From: Mucilaginibacter conchicola
GTDB taxonomy: Bacteria > Bacteroidota > Bacteroidia > Sphingobacteriales > Sphingobacteriaceae
Length of the DNA stretch: 64,000 nucleotides
Assembly: GCF_003432115.1 (NCBI RefSeq)
Contig: NZ_QWDC01000002.1
Span: 310,001 to 374,000, forward strand
Direction: 5' to 3'
Shown: positions 15,809 to 23,273 of the stretch, in pieces
Layout of the letters: the number at the start of each line of letters is the position of its first letter
How positions within the stretch are numbered: position 1 is the stretch's first letter
Position numbers and translations under genes: made by a program
Notes under the pieces: model-generated
Told to the model about the DNA's origin: nothing
Seen by the model: only the letters and a program-made list of their open reading frames with translations
Databases searched by the model: none

Positions 15809-16381
15809 CTATTTCGCGCTTTTACGGATGCGGCTTAAGGATTGCGGCGTAATGCCCAGGTAACCGGCAATATCTTTAAGCGGTACGCGCCTTGCCACAT
15901 CTGGCTGTTGTTTCAAAAAGAGGTGGTATCGCGCTTCAGACTCCTCGCCCAGGTAAGCATTACGGATCTTTATTTTTTCCAGCAGTTTCTCCTGGGTGAT
16001 GCGGTCTATCAGTTCTTTTAAGCCGGGAACTTCCGTATAAAGTTCTGTTAGTTTAGTTTTATTGATCACCAGCACTTCGGTATCGCAGGCCGCCTGGATG
16101 CCTTCATCCGCAGGTATATCATTGTTAAAACTGTAGAGGATGGTACAGAACGAGCCCTCTTTTAAAAAGAAGTGCGTAAGCTCCACACCTTTCTGATTAG
16201 TTGCCATTATTCTGAGCACGCCATCGCAAATAAAGAATAACTCGCGGCAAATTTGGCCGGTGTTCAGGAGTTGGTCGCCTTCTTTATATCGCCTGCGCTC
16301 AAAAGCTGCGGCAATGGCGTCCTGTTCTTCTGCTGAGAAGAAACGGTGCTGTTGCAGAAAGCTGATCAGCGGGTTGCTCAT
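15809..16381 (-). CDS. Crp/Fnr-family transcription regulator
   Basis: The 190-residue protein has an N-terminal cyclic-nucleotide-binding-type beta roll (GDQLLNTGQICRELFFICDG, then THFFLKEGSFCTILYSF) and a C-terminal winged helix with the recognition part LKDIAGYLGITPQSLSRIRK. No conserved Cys cluster for an Fe-S centre is seen. Such short Crp-type regulators are abundant in Bacteroidota and usually control adjacent SDR or quinone-reductase-type genes, which fits its position just upstream of the SDR gene. A TATATTTG box lies 4 bases from the ATG, so the mRNA is probably leaderless. It is divergent from a second Crp/Fnr gene. Confidence 0.92.
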   Translation of the reverse strand: MSNPLISFLQQHRFFSAEEQDAIAAAFERRRYKEGDQLLNTGQICRELFFICDGVLRIMATNQKGVELTHFFLKEGSFCTILYSFNNDIPADEGIQAACDTEVLVINKTKLTELYTEVPGLKELIDRITQEKLLEKIKIRNAYLGEESEARYHLFLKQQPDVARRVPLKDIAGYLGITPQSLSRIRKSAK

Positions 16382-16385
16382 GAGG

Positions 16386-16393
16386 CAAATATA
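16386..16393 (-). promoter_or_regulatory. TATATTTG -7 box of the minus-strand Crp/Fnr gene
   Basis: On the minus strand TATATTTG is followed by four bases and ATG at 16381. It matches TAnnTTTG and leaves virtually no leader. Confidence 0.65.
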
Positions 16394-16456
16394 TCTAACT
16401 CAACATCAACCTACGGTAATAATTTAGCGCGCCAACATTTGAGCCGTCATTTTCGT

Positions 16457-16464
16457 TATGTTTG
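16457..16464 (+). promoter_or_regulatory. TATGTTTG -7 box of the plus-strand Crp/Fnr gene
   Basis: TATGTTTG is followed by four bases and ATG at 16469, the same layout as the divergent promoter at 16386-16393. Confidence 0.65.
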
Positions 16465-16468
16465 AATA

Positions 16469-17047
16469 ATGGCCTACGATTTCGATATCTACATTAAACA
16501 ACATATCAATCTGAGTGATGAGGATGTACAACTAATGCGCTCAATGTCGCTGGAGAAAACGGCACACCGCAAAGAGATACTCCTGAAGCCCGGCGATGTG
16601 TGCCGCTACAAAATGTTCATCATCAGCGGCATGGTGCGCCTGTACCGCACCCGCGAGGATGGCAGCGAACACATTATGCACTTTGCTACCGAGAACGAGT
16701 GGATGACCGAACCCGAAAGCCTTAATCATGGCACGCCTACTACCTACTATATCGAGGCTTTAGAAGACAGCCACCTGCTGCTTTGGACCAAGCGCGATTT
16801 TACACAGCTATGTGTTGCCATCCCTCAGCTTAAAACCTATAGCGAGGATATCATTGCCAAAAACCTGGCCATGACCCGCGAGCGTGTTTTTAATACCATG
16901 AGCGCAACAGCCGAAGAGCGCTACGATGACTTTATCCGCGATTACCCCGATGTTTTTAACCGCATACCGTTGCACATGGTAGCCTCGTACCTTGGCGTAT
17001 CACTTAAAACCCTTACCCGTGTAAGGCAGGCGCAGGTAAAACGGTAA
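16469..17047 (+). CDS. Crp/Fnr-family transcription regulator
   Basis: A 192-residue regulator with a cyclic-nucleotide-binding-type N-terminal domain (ILLKPGDVCRYKMFIISGMVRLYR and EHIMHFATENEWMTEPESL) and a C-terminal HTH seen in IPLHMVASYLGVSLKTLTRVRQ. It belongs to the same broad family as the divergent gene at 15809-16381 but the two are not close copies. A TATGTTTG box 4 bases ahead of the ATG points to a leaderless mRNA. The next gene downstream is an SDR-type epimerase (gap 89 bases), so each of the two regulators precedes an SDR gene, suggesting regulator-target pairs. Confidence 0.92.
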   Translation: MAYDFDIYIKQHINLSDEDVQLMRSMSLEKTAHRKEILLKPGDVCRYKMFIISGMVRLYRTREDGSEHIMHFATENEWMTEPESLNHGTPTTYYIEALEDSHLLLWTKRDFTQLCVAIPQLKTYSEDIIAKNLAMTRERVFNTMSATAEERYDDFIRDYPDVFNRIPLHMVASYLGVSLKTLTRVRQAQVKR

Positions 17048-17136
17048 ATGTAAAACGGGGACAAATGTCCTCTTTCAGGGCTTCTGTTTTGGAGAGATTT
17101 GTGTTATTGATTTATCTATTTAATAACACATTAATT

Positions 17137-18033
17137 ATGCGAGTATTTGTTACCGGCGCTTCGGGCTTTGTAGGCTCAGCCGTTGTTCAGGAGTTATTGA
17201 AGGCAGGCCATACAGTGCTTGGTTTTGCCCGTTCAGATGCATCAGCACAGGCTATTATTGATGCCGGTGCCGAAGTGCATAAAGGTTCGCTTGAGGACCT
17301 GGAAAGCGTTAAAGCCGGCGCTGCCGCCTGCGATGCCGTTATCCATTGCGGCTTTATCCACGATTTTTCGAATTTTAAAGCCAGCTGCGAGTTAGACCGT
17401 AAAGTTATCGAAGCAATTGCTTCGGTACTGGAAGGTTCAGATCGCCCATTCATCATTACATCAGGCACCGCCCTGCTATCAGGCAATGGTTTGGCTACTG
17501 AGGATAAAGAACCTGCATTTACATCAGACCAGTTCCCGCGCGTGGCTACCGAAGAAGCTGCCCGTGCCGCGGCTGCAAGGGGCATCAACGTATCAGTAGT
17601 GCGCCTATCACCATCCGTACACGGCGAGGGTGATCACCATGGTTTTGTGCCGATGCTGATCAGGCTGGCAAAAGAGAAAGGTGTATCTGCCTACGTTGGC
17701 GACGGCACTAATCGCTGGACAGGTGTCCACCGTTTAGATGCTGCCGTGCTTTATGTTTTGGCTTTAGAGAAAGCTGCTGCCAATGCTAACTACCATGCAT
17801 CATCAGAAGAAGGTGTTACACTGCGCGAGATAGCTGAGCTGATCGGTCGTCACTTAAATATCCCCATAGCATCAAAAACAAAAGAAGAAGCCGGCGAGCA
17901 CTTTGGCTGGATGCTGCACTTTGTTACCCTGGATAACCCAACATCGCACCAGATAACCAGCGATACTTTGGGCTGGGAGCCAAAAGGCCCAACGTTGTTA
18001 GAAGACCTGGAAACGGGCATCTACTTTAAATAA
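17137..18033 (+). CDS. NAD(P)-dependent extended-SDR epimerase/reductase
   Basis: The 298-residue protein starts MRVFVTGASGFVGSAVVQELL, with the extended-SDR nucleotide motif GASGFVG (residues 7-13). A central SGTALLSG (active-site Ser strand) follows. The usual YxxxK is not evident: the equivalent region reads RVATEEAARAAAARG, as in a known subgroup of NAD-dependent epimerase/dehydratases that also carries VVRLSPSVHGEGDHHGFVP. The C-terminal part ends DLETGIYFK. ATG 17137 replaces an earlier in-frame ATG at 17065, whose 24 extra codons do not fit the family. Substrate unknown. It follows the Crp/Fnr gene and may be its target. Confidence 0.88.
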   Translation: MRVFVTGASGFVGSAVVQELLKAGHTVLGFARSDASAQAIIDAGAEVHKGSLEDLESVKAGAAACDAVIHCGFIHDFSNFKASCELDRKVIEAIASVLEGSDRPFIITSGTALLSGNGLATEDKEPAFTSDQFPRVATEEAARAAAARGINVSVVRLSPSVHGEGDHHGFVPMLIRLAKEKGVSAYVGDGTNRWTGVHRLDAAVLYVLALEKAAANANYHASSEEGVTLREIAELIGRHLNIPIASKTKEEAGEHFGWMLHFVTLDNPTSHQITSDTLGWEPKGPTLLEDLETGIYFK

Positions 18034-18080
18034 AAGCACTGTTTAAATGCGGCGATGTTATTGTAATCGCCAGCAGAGTT

Positions 18081-18227
18081 GACTCACCCCGACATCTCCG
18101 CCTCCCGGCGGATCGTCACCCCTCTCTTCGCTGCGCGAAAAGAGGGGTTTGTTTTTTATATTTTCTTACCCTCTTTGCTGCTTGCAGCAGAGAGGGTCGA
18201 CAAGCGCAAGCGACGTCGGGGTGAGTC
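18081..18227. repeat. Composite repeat with CTCACCCCGAC ends, copy 1
   Basis: Bounded by GACTCACCCCGAC and its complement GTCGGGGTGAGTC, this 147-base unit holds two inner hairpins: CCCTCTCTTCGCTGCGCGAA with AAGAGGG, and CCCTCTTTGCTGCTTGCAGC with AGAGAGGG. Related copies lie at 37566-37702 and 59659-59787. It occupies most of the gap before the HAD-ACT gene. Confidence 0.8.
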
Positions 18228-18317
18228 CGCTCTGCGATTTACATGCAAAAAGCATCGCCGCTTTTGTTTTATCAAATTTCTATTAAAAAGGTAGACTAAA
18301 AATTGCATTTTTGCGCT

Positions 18318-19631
18318 ATGACGTCGCAGCCTGAAAAAACTGAGCAATACTTTATTATAGATTTCGACAGCACCTTTACCCAGGTAGAAGCACTGGACGA
18401 ACTGGCCCGCATATCCCTTAAAAACCATCCCGACCGTGAGGCGATCTACAAAAAGATAGATGACCTTACCAACGCATCGATGGAAGGCCGCCTGTCGTTT
18501 ACCGAAAGTTTGCAACAGCGCGTACAATTGCTTAACGCCACACGCGAGCATTTGAAAATGCTGATCAGTCATTTAAAGAAAAAGGTATCTACCTCTTTCT
18601 CCCGCAATACGGTTTTCTTCAAGAAACATCAGGATGAGGTATTGATCGTATCAGGCGGATTTAAAGAGTTCATTACACCGGTTGTTACCGAGTACCATAT
18701 CAAAAAAGAAAATATTTACGCCAACACTTTTGTGTTTGATGACGAGGGTAATATTATCGGTTACGATAAAGAAAACCCGCTATCGCAGGAAGGTGGCAAG
18801 GTTAAGTTGCTTAAAGAGCTAAACCTGCAGGGCGATATTTACGGCATTGGCGATGGTTATTCTGATTTTCAGCTGAAGGAATCGGGGATGATCAAAAAGT
18901 TCTTTGCCTTTACAGAGAACATCGAACGTAAATCAGTTGCCGAAAAAGCCGACCATATTACGCCGAGCTTTGACGAGTTCCTGTACATTAACAAACTGCC
19001 TCGTGCCATCTCCTACCCAAAAAACCGCATCAAATGTTTGGTAGTGGGCGATATTGATGAAGAGGCCCTGCTGCAAATGAAACGCGAGGGTTACAACATC
19101 CGCCATCAGGCCAGCATTGAGGATAAATACCTGGAAGAAGCAGGCGTGCTATTCTGCGATGAGCACCATCAGCCAACCATTGAGCAACTGGAGCATGCAG
19201 GCAGGTTAAAAGTTATTGGTTGTTTTGGTAAAGTAGCCAGCAAAAAACTCTCTGAAGCTGCCGGCGAAAAGGGCATCATCATTTTTGATGATTACAAGCA
19301 AAATCCGCGCAATTCAGACTTTATTCCCAAGCGTGTTATCGCTTTCATGAACGAGGGCAAAACCCACATGAGCTGCAACTTCCCCGATCTGCAGCCACCA
19401 CGTGTTAACAACGCCCACCGCCTCATCCACATCCACAAAAACGTGCCCGGTATACTGGCCCAAATAAACGAGGTATTTGCTAACCACAACATCAACATTG
19501 TGGGCGAGTTCCTGGTAACCAACCCGCAAATTGGCTATGTTATCACCGATGTGGATGCCGGTTATGATACCCAGGTACTAAACGAGCTGAAAGCTATTGA
19601 GCATACGATAAAGTTTAGGCTGCTGTATTAA
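18318..19631 (+). CDS. SerB-like HAD phosphatase fused to PGDH remnant and ACT domain
   Basis: A 437-residue fusion. Residues 1-220 are a HAD-IB phosphatase of the phosphoserine phosphatase type: catalytic IIDFDSTFTQVEALDEL (DxDST), SGGF (motif II), the Lys in EGGKVKLL and GDGYSDF (motif III). Residues about 236-330 match the first part of 3-phosphoglycerate dehydrogenase (IKCLVVGDIDEEALLQMK, then GRLKVIGCFGKVASKKLSEA). The NAD-binding domain with its GxGxxG is absent, and the chain jumps to the PGDH C-terminal ACT region (NNAHRLIHIHKNVPGILAQI to KAIEHTIKFRLLY). It probably dephosphorylates phosphoserine with a serine-binding control domain. No serA or serC is in the window. Confidence 0.88.
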   Translation: MTSQPEKTEQYFIIDFDSTFTQVEALDELARISLKNHPDREAIYKKIDDLTNASMEGRLSFTESLQQRVQLLNATREHLKMLISHLKKKVSTSFSRNTVFFKKHQDEVLIVSGGFKEFITPVVTEYHIKKENIYANTFVFDDEGNIIGYDKENPLSQEGGKVKLLKELNLQGDIYGIGDGYSDFQLKESGMIKKFFAFTENIERKSVAEKADHITPSFDEFLYINKLPRAISYPKNRIKCLVVGDIDEEALLQMKREGYNIRHQASIEDKYLEEAGVLFCDEHHQPTIEQLEHAGRLKVIGCFGKVASKKLSEAAGEKGIIIFDDYKQNPRNSDFIPKRVIAFMNEGKTHMSCNFPDLQPPRVNNAHRLIHIHKNVPGILAQINEVFANHNINIVGEFLVTNPQIGYVITDVDAGYDTQVLNELKAIEHTIKFRLLY

Positions 19632-19727
19632 TTCTCTCACACGGCATTGCAAGGAATATCAAATTATCAATCCGCAATTAGTATTTCATTAGGAATGATT
19701 GTAGCGATATGCATCGTCAGTGGATGT

Positions 19728-20087
19728 TACTTTCTTTTTTTCCGCTAAAAAGAAAGTAACCAAAGAAAAAACTCGCGGCTACGGTAACGCGCTACAATGA
19801 ATGTGCTGCTACAGTGCCTGTGCTACCCGCACGTTACGCTATGCCGCATTGTTCGGGGTCGTTGGGTTCACCACCATATTCTTCCGGATAATACTTGTCA
19901 TTCCTCGCTATCGCTCAGAATGACAACGATAAAAATGCGGGCAAAGGCCCGACAAAAAACCGGGCCAAGGTAGAGGCCTGCGGGCAGAAGGATTTTTTTG
20001 TCTTGAATTTTTGCTTCTTTTGTTTCAAGACAAAAGACGTAGCCCCTGCGGCAATGAGCAGACTAACACTAATTTTCAGCACAGACC
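19728..20087. repeat. Long mosaic intergenic repeat, copy 1
   Basis: It begins with a hairpin, TACTTTCTTTTTTTCCGC and its partner AAAAAGAAAGTAACC, continues with GGTAACGCGCTACA, GCCTGTGCTACCCGCACGTT and GCGGGCAAAGGCCCGAC, and ends with TTTTTTTGTCTTGA and GCGGCAATGAGCAGACTAAC. Blocks of it, in inverted order and orientation, recur at 34262-34715, and others at 61450-61960. Confidence 0.75.
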
Positions 20088-20092
20088 TAACG

Positions 20093-20124
20093 TGTGGGAT
20101 GCCGAAATAAATTCGGCATGACGT
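20093..20124. repeat. Dispersed GTCAT-type palindrome, single unit
   Basis: GGGATGCCGAAATAAATTCGGCATGACG is a unit of the same repeat family as 1615-1694 and 34231-34259. Confidence 0.6.
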
Positions 20125-20139
20125 GTATGTAACTTACCG

Positions 20140-20619
20140 CTACCCCTTCTCACCCAAAGGCACCACCATTACCGGTACTTTGGCATTACGAATAACCGTT
20201 TCGGCTACGCTGCCCATCAACAGGCGGTCGATGCCCGAGCGGCTGTGGGTACCTATCACAATAAGATCGGCATTGAACTCTTCGCTGCTATGGAGTATGC
20301 CGTCGGCTGTGGAGCCAAATTCGTTGAAATGAGTTATCTGCAGGCCCTCGCCATATTTTTCGATGGTGCGATTAAGGATGTTATCGGCGTGGTCTTTCTG
20401 TATCTCCAGCAATGAAGCTTCGTTGTAATCGGCAGTTGGCAGGGGCATACCCATAATGTTATCGGCACCATTGCCGGTATCGGGCGTAACGGCTGGTTCA
20501 ACAATATGTACCAGCCCTACATGGGCATTAAAAGTTTTAGCTAAGTCGAAACCATAGCAAGCGGCGTATTCGGCATATTTGCTGTCGTCTATCCCAATTA
20601 ATATACGGCTGATCTTCAT
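20140..20619 (-). CDS. Universal stress protein UspA family
   Basis: The 159-residue protein has one USP domain. It starts KISRILIGIDDSKYAEYA and ends with the nucleotide-binding signature: IGTHSRSGIDRLLMGSVAET, i.e. G-2x-G-9x-G-S with the Ser in the expected place, then VIRNAKVPVMVVPLG. That pattern is typical of ATP-binding USP proteins. It probably acts in the cytoplasm in stress adaptation; the exact role of such proteins is often unclear. It lies downstream of the CLC-F gene on the same strand, but 170 bases with a hairpin lie between, so joint transcription is uncertain. Confidence 0.93.
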   Translation of the reverse strand: MKISRILIGIDDSKYAEYAACYGFDLAKTFNAHVGLVHIVEPAVTPDTGNGADNIMGMPLPTADYNEASLLEIQKDHADNILNRTIEKYGEGLQITHFNEFGSTADGILHSSEEFNADLIVIGTHSRSGIDRLLMGSVAETVIRNAKVPVMVVPLGEKG

Positions 20620-20756
20620 GATGATAAAGGGTTCTGTGATTGTTCTTCCTATAAAACAAACAGCCGTTGATATGTTTTACCAAAGCGCTAAAACTTAAGT
20701 ACATGCAAATATAGTTTACGGGAGTTGGGCTGAAGTCCGTAAAAACTTGCCTGCTT

Positions 20757-20776
20757 CCGTCGGCTGAAGCCGGCGG
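20757..20776. repeat. GC-rich hairpin after the CLC-F gene
   Basis: CCGTCGGCTGAAGCCGGCGG is a near-perfect palindrome 14 bases past the minus-strand stop at 20790. A moderate T-run (TTTTT) on the minus strand follows 11 bases later, so it may be a weak terminator. Confidence 0.5.
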
Positions 20777-20789
20777 CAATGAAAAACAA

Positions 20790-22106
20790 CTAAGGCTTAT
20801 ACTTATTAAATAACCGGCTTGTGTACCCGTTTATCTTAGCAACTCCCGTACGCTGTGCAGAATAGATACCACCCTCGCCGCTAAAGAAATAAGCCGTAAA
20901 ACATGCAATGGCAAAGAACAGGGCATATTCGCCTCCGAAGAGTTCAATACCCATCAGCGTGCAGGCCAGCGGGGTATTGGTAGCACCTGCAAAAACGGCG
21001 ATAAAGCCAAGGGCAACAAAAAGGCTCACGGGGGCATTCAGCAGATCGGCAAGCGTATTACCCAAGGTCGCCCCAATATAGAACAGCGGCGTAACCTCGC
21101 CACCTTTAAAACCTGTACCTAAGGTTACAGATGTATAGATAAGTTTCCATAACCAGCTAAAGAAATCGGCACCGGTATGGTGGAAAGCTGAAACAATGGT
21201 AACCGCGCCGGGATACTCAGCATCTACCCCTAAACTCAGGTAATCGGGTTTACCGAGGATAAAAGTTAAAGCTATAATTATCAAACCGCCAGCTACAGGT
21301 ATGAGCCAGCTGATCTTAATAAGTTTTAATGAGACATTCTTCACCAGGTGCACAGCCTTTGCAAAAGCCATAGCCACCAACCCAAACAAAGCCGAGGCGA
21401 ACAAAACCTTAGCCAACAGCAGAAAACTGACCGGCAGATGCTTGCCATAAAATTCGCCGCCTACATCAACCACATCAATATGGTAAAGCGTATGGTGAAT
21501 GCCCCAGGCAGATACTGTAACATCGCCCACCAAACCGGCAATTAAACACGGTAGCAGGGCATTGTATTGGATACGGCCAATGGCGATCACTTCAAGCGCG
21601 AATATGGTTCCTGTAAGCGGCGTACCGAATACGGCACCGAAACCAGCGGCTACACCGGCAGTTAATATCAGTTTTTTATCAGCCTCATTAAGTTTAAACC
21701 AACTACCAAAAAGGTTTGCCAGGCTCCCTCCTATTTGTACTGCAGTCCCCTCGCGCCCTGCCGAGCCGCCAAATAAATGGGTGATAATAGTAGTGATGAG
21801 GATAAGCGGTGCCATGCGTTTAGGTACGCCTGCACCCGGCTCATGTATCTCATCAATAATAAGGTTATTGCCGCGCTCGGCGCTTTGCCCGTACCATTTG
21901 TAAAGCAGGTGGATGGCAGCACCAGCCAGCGGCAACAGGTATAGCAGCCAGGTATGCCCAAACCTGAAATGGATAGCCCAATTGAGCAGCCACAGGAAAA
22001 GTGCCACCGCACTGCCAATAGCAACAGCCACAGGAATGCTGATAATAGTCCAGCGAACTAAATAACCTAAAAGATTTAACTGTTTTGAGATGATATTTTT
22101 GAACAT
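20790..22106 (-). CDS. CLC-F-type fluoride/proton antiporter
   Basis: A CLC-family membrane transporter of 438 residues with about ten or more hydrophobic segments. In canonical chloride CLC proteins the anion path has GSGIP and GREGP; here the first region reads EPGAGVP (residues 89-95), with no serine, and the second reads GREGT (117-121). A Thr or Val after GREG and loss of the serine are marks reported for the fluoride-specific CLC-F branch. GAVFGTPLTGTIFALEV and GTGFKGGEVTPLFYIG are also present. A fluoride riboswitch directly upstream (22141-22190) strongly supports fluoride export as the function. ATG 22106 starts close after the riboswitch. Confidence 0.93.
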   Translation of the reverse strand: MFKNIISKQLNLLGYLVRWTIISIPVAVAIGSAVALFLWLLNWAIHFRFGHTWLLYLLPLAGAAIHLLYKWYGQSAERGNNLIIDEIHEPGAGVPKRMAPLILITTIITHLFGGSAGREGTAVQIGGSLANLFGSWFKLNEADKKLILTAGVAAGFGAVFGTPLTGTIFALEVIAIGRIQYNALLPCLIAGLVGDVTVSAWGIHHTLYHIDVVDVGGEFYGKHLPVSFLLLAKVLFASALFGLVAMAFAKAVHLVKNVSLKLIKISWLIPVAGGLIIIALTFILGKPDYLSLGVDAEYPGAVTIVSAFHHTGADFFSWLWKLIYTSVTLGTGFKGGEVTPLFYIGATLGNTLADLLNAPVSLFVALGFIAVFAGATNTPLACTLMGIELFGGEYALFFAIACFTAYFFSGEGGIYSAQRTGVAKINGYTSRLFNKYKP

Positions 22107-22107
22107 A

Positions 22108-22113
22108 GCCTAC
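22108..22113 (-). promoter_or_regulatory. Candidate switch partner of the fluoride riboswitch
   Basis: On the minus strand GTAGGC ends 1 base before the start codon of the CLC-F gene. It is exactly complementary to GCCTAC at the 3' end of the fluoride aptamer (22141-22146), so the two could pair and block translation when the aptamer is empty. This is my inference. Confidence 0.5.
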
Positions 22114-22140
22114 AAGCAAATAAATAAAAAATCCATTTGA

Positions 22141-22190
22141 GTAGGCGTCATCAGCTTTGCAGCGGTTCAAATAGGCAGAACACCATTGCC
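22141..22190 (-). promoter_or_regulatory. Fluoride riboswitch (crcB motif)
   Basis: Read on the minus strand: GGCA-ATGGTGTTC-TGCC forms P1 with its loop, then TATTTGAACC, then GCT-GCAA-AGC as P2, then TGATGACGCCTAC. The loop GGTGTT can pair with GACGCC (six pairs with G-U), the pseudoknot of the fluoride aptamer. The blocks ATGGTGTTC, AACC and CTGATGACGCCTAC are the conserved signature of this class. It sits 35 bases upstream of the CLC-F start codon, the classical arrangement. Confidence 0.93.
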
Positions 22191-22255
22191 TTTTGTGAAA
22201 GTCAAAATTAAAAATTAAAAATTCAAAACCAAATCCCTTACCACACTATCGCTCC

Positions 22256-22303
22256 CTTTTTGACTTTTGACTTCTAACTTTTGACTTAAGGCTTTAGACT
22301 TTC
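22256..22303. repeat. GACTTTTGACTT repeat, intergenic copy
   Basis: TGACTTTTGACTTCTAACTT followed by TTGACTTAAGGCTTTAGACT is a degenerate array of GACTT units. The same unit occurs twice inside ispG (42078-42147, 42689-42757) and in part near 62008-62030. Confidence 0.7.
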
Positions 22304-22304
22304 C

Positions 22305-22312
22305 TATCTTTG
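22305..22312 (+). promoter_or_regulatory. TATCTTTG -7 box of the tryptophan dioxygenase gene
   Basis: TATCTTTG is followed by five bases and ATG at 22318, so the message is close to leaderless. Confidence 0.65.
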
Positions 22313-22317
22313 CGGCT

Positions 22318-23271
22318 ATGAGTATCTCGCCCGAAATTGAAAAAAGATTAAACCTGCTGCAGGAAAAGTACGACGCTATGGGTCAGGACATGACCTCGTA
22401 CCTGGATGGCTTACTGCATGCCGACTTTTTAACCTACTGGGACTACATTCACCTGGATACGCTGCTAAGTCTGCAAAGCCCTAAAACGCAGTTTCCGGAC
22501 GAGGAGATATTTATCATGTATCACCAGATAACCGAGCTGTACTTTAAACTTTCGCTGCACGAGTGTAAGCAGATAGCCGAAGCTGAGAACCTTACTATCG
22601 ATTTCTTCACCGCCCGTGTGAAACGCATTAACCGCTATTTTGAAGCGCTTACTAATTCGTTCGAGATAATGGTGGATGGTATGGAGAAAGAGCAGTTCCT
22701 GCAATTCAGGATGTCGTTGCTGCCAGCCAGTGGTTTCCAGAGCGGGCAATACCGCATGATAGAGATCCACGCTACCGATTTTATCAACCTTGTTGCCCCC
22801 GGCCATCGTGATGAGTTACGCGATGCGTCGGTAGAAGAACAATTTGAGCAGATCTATTGGAAATACGGCGCTACCGAGCTATCAACCGGAAAGAAAACGC
22901 TTACGCTAAATCAGTTCGAGAAAAAATACGCCAAAACTTTTATTGAGCTGGGCAGATCGGTAGCGACTACCAACTTCAACAACCTGCTGCAACAATTTAA
23001 AACCAAAGGCGAGAGTACTAAAGCCCTCGAGGAGCAACTGCGCCAATTGGATATCAACGTAAATGTGAACTGGCCGCTTAGCCACTATAAATCTGCCGTG
23101 CGCTACCTGCACCGCGAGCCCGAAGAAATTAAAGCCACAGGCGGTACCAACTGGCAAAAATACCTGCCGCCGCGTTTCCAGAAACGCATTTTCTATCCGT
23201 CGCTTTGGAACGAACAGGAAATTGCCGAATGGGGTAAAGGCTGGGTTGATAAAGTGGTAAGCGAACTTTAG
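22318..23271 (+). CDS. kynA: Tryptophan 2,3-dioxygenase family protein
   Basis: The 317-residue, mainly helical haem protein would open the indole ring of L-tryptophan to give N-formylkynurenine. Family blocks visible are LTYWDYIHLDTLLSLQ near the N-terminus, EIFIMYHQITELYFKLSLHE, the substrate-site stretch MSLLPASGFQSGQYRMIEI and the C-terminal HYKSAVRYLHRE..GGTNWQKYLPP block, where one His should be the haem ligand. Its length is slightly above the E. coli-type enzyme. No kynureninase or formamidase gene is nearby. It seems to be a single-gene unit, as the next gene is on the opposite strand two bases from its stop. It may equally serve NAD synthesis or catabolism. Confidence 0.9.
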   Translation: MSISPEIEKRLNLLQEKYDAMGQDMTSYLDGLLHADFLTYWDYIHLDTLLSLQSPKTQFPDEEIFIMYHQITELYFKLSLHECKQIAEAENLTIDFFTARVKRINRYFEALTNSFEIMVDGMEKEQFLQFRMSLLPASGFQSGQYRMIEIHATDFINLVAPGHRDELRDASVEEQFEQIYWKYGATELSTGKKTLTLNQFEKKYAKTFIELGRSVATTNFNNLLQQFKTKGESTKALEEQLRQLDINVNVNWPLSHYKSAVRYLHREPEEIKATGGTNWQKYLPPRFQKRIFYPSLWNEQEIAEWGKGWVDKVVSEL

Positions 23272-23273
23272 CG

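Larger units (their letters stand above)
19632..20139. other. Gene-free gap of 508 bases filled by repeats
   Basis: No plausible gene is seen. The stretch holds a long mosaic repeat (19728-20087) and a GTCAT-type palindrome (20093-20124). A 71-codon frame at 19895 is a by-product of the repeat. Confidence 0.7.

Noticed and set aside
22256-22303. Possible CRISPR-like array of GACTT units
   Set aside because: Units are 5-12 bases, have no spacers of constant length, and no cas genes are present.
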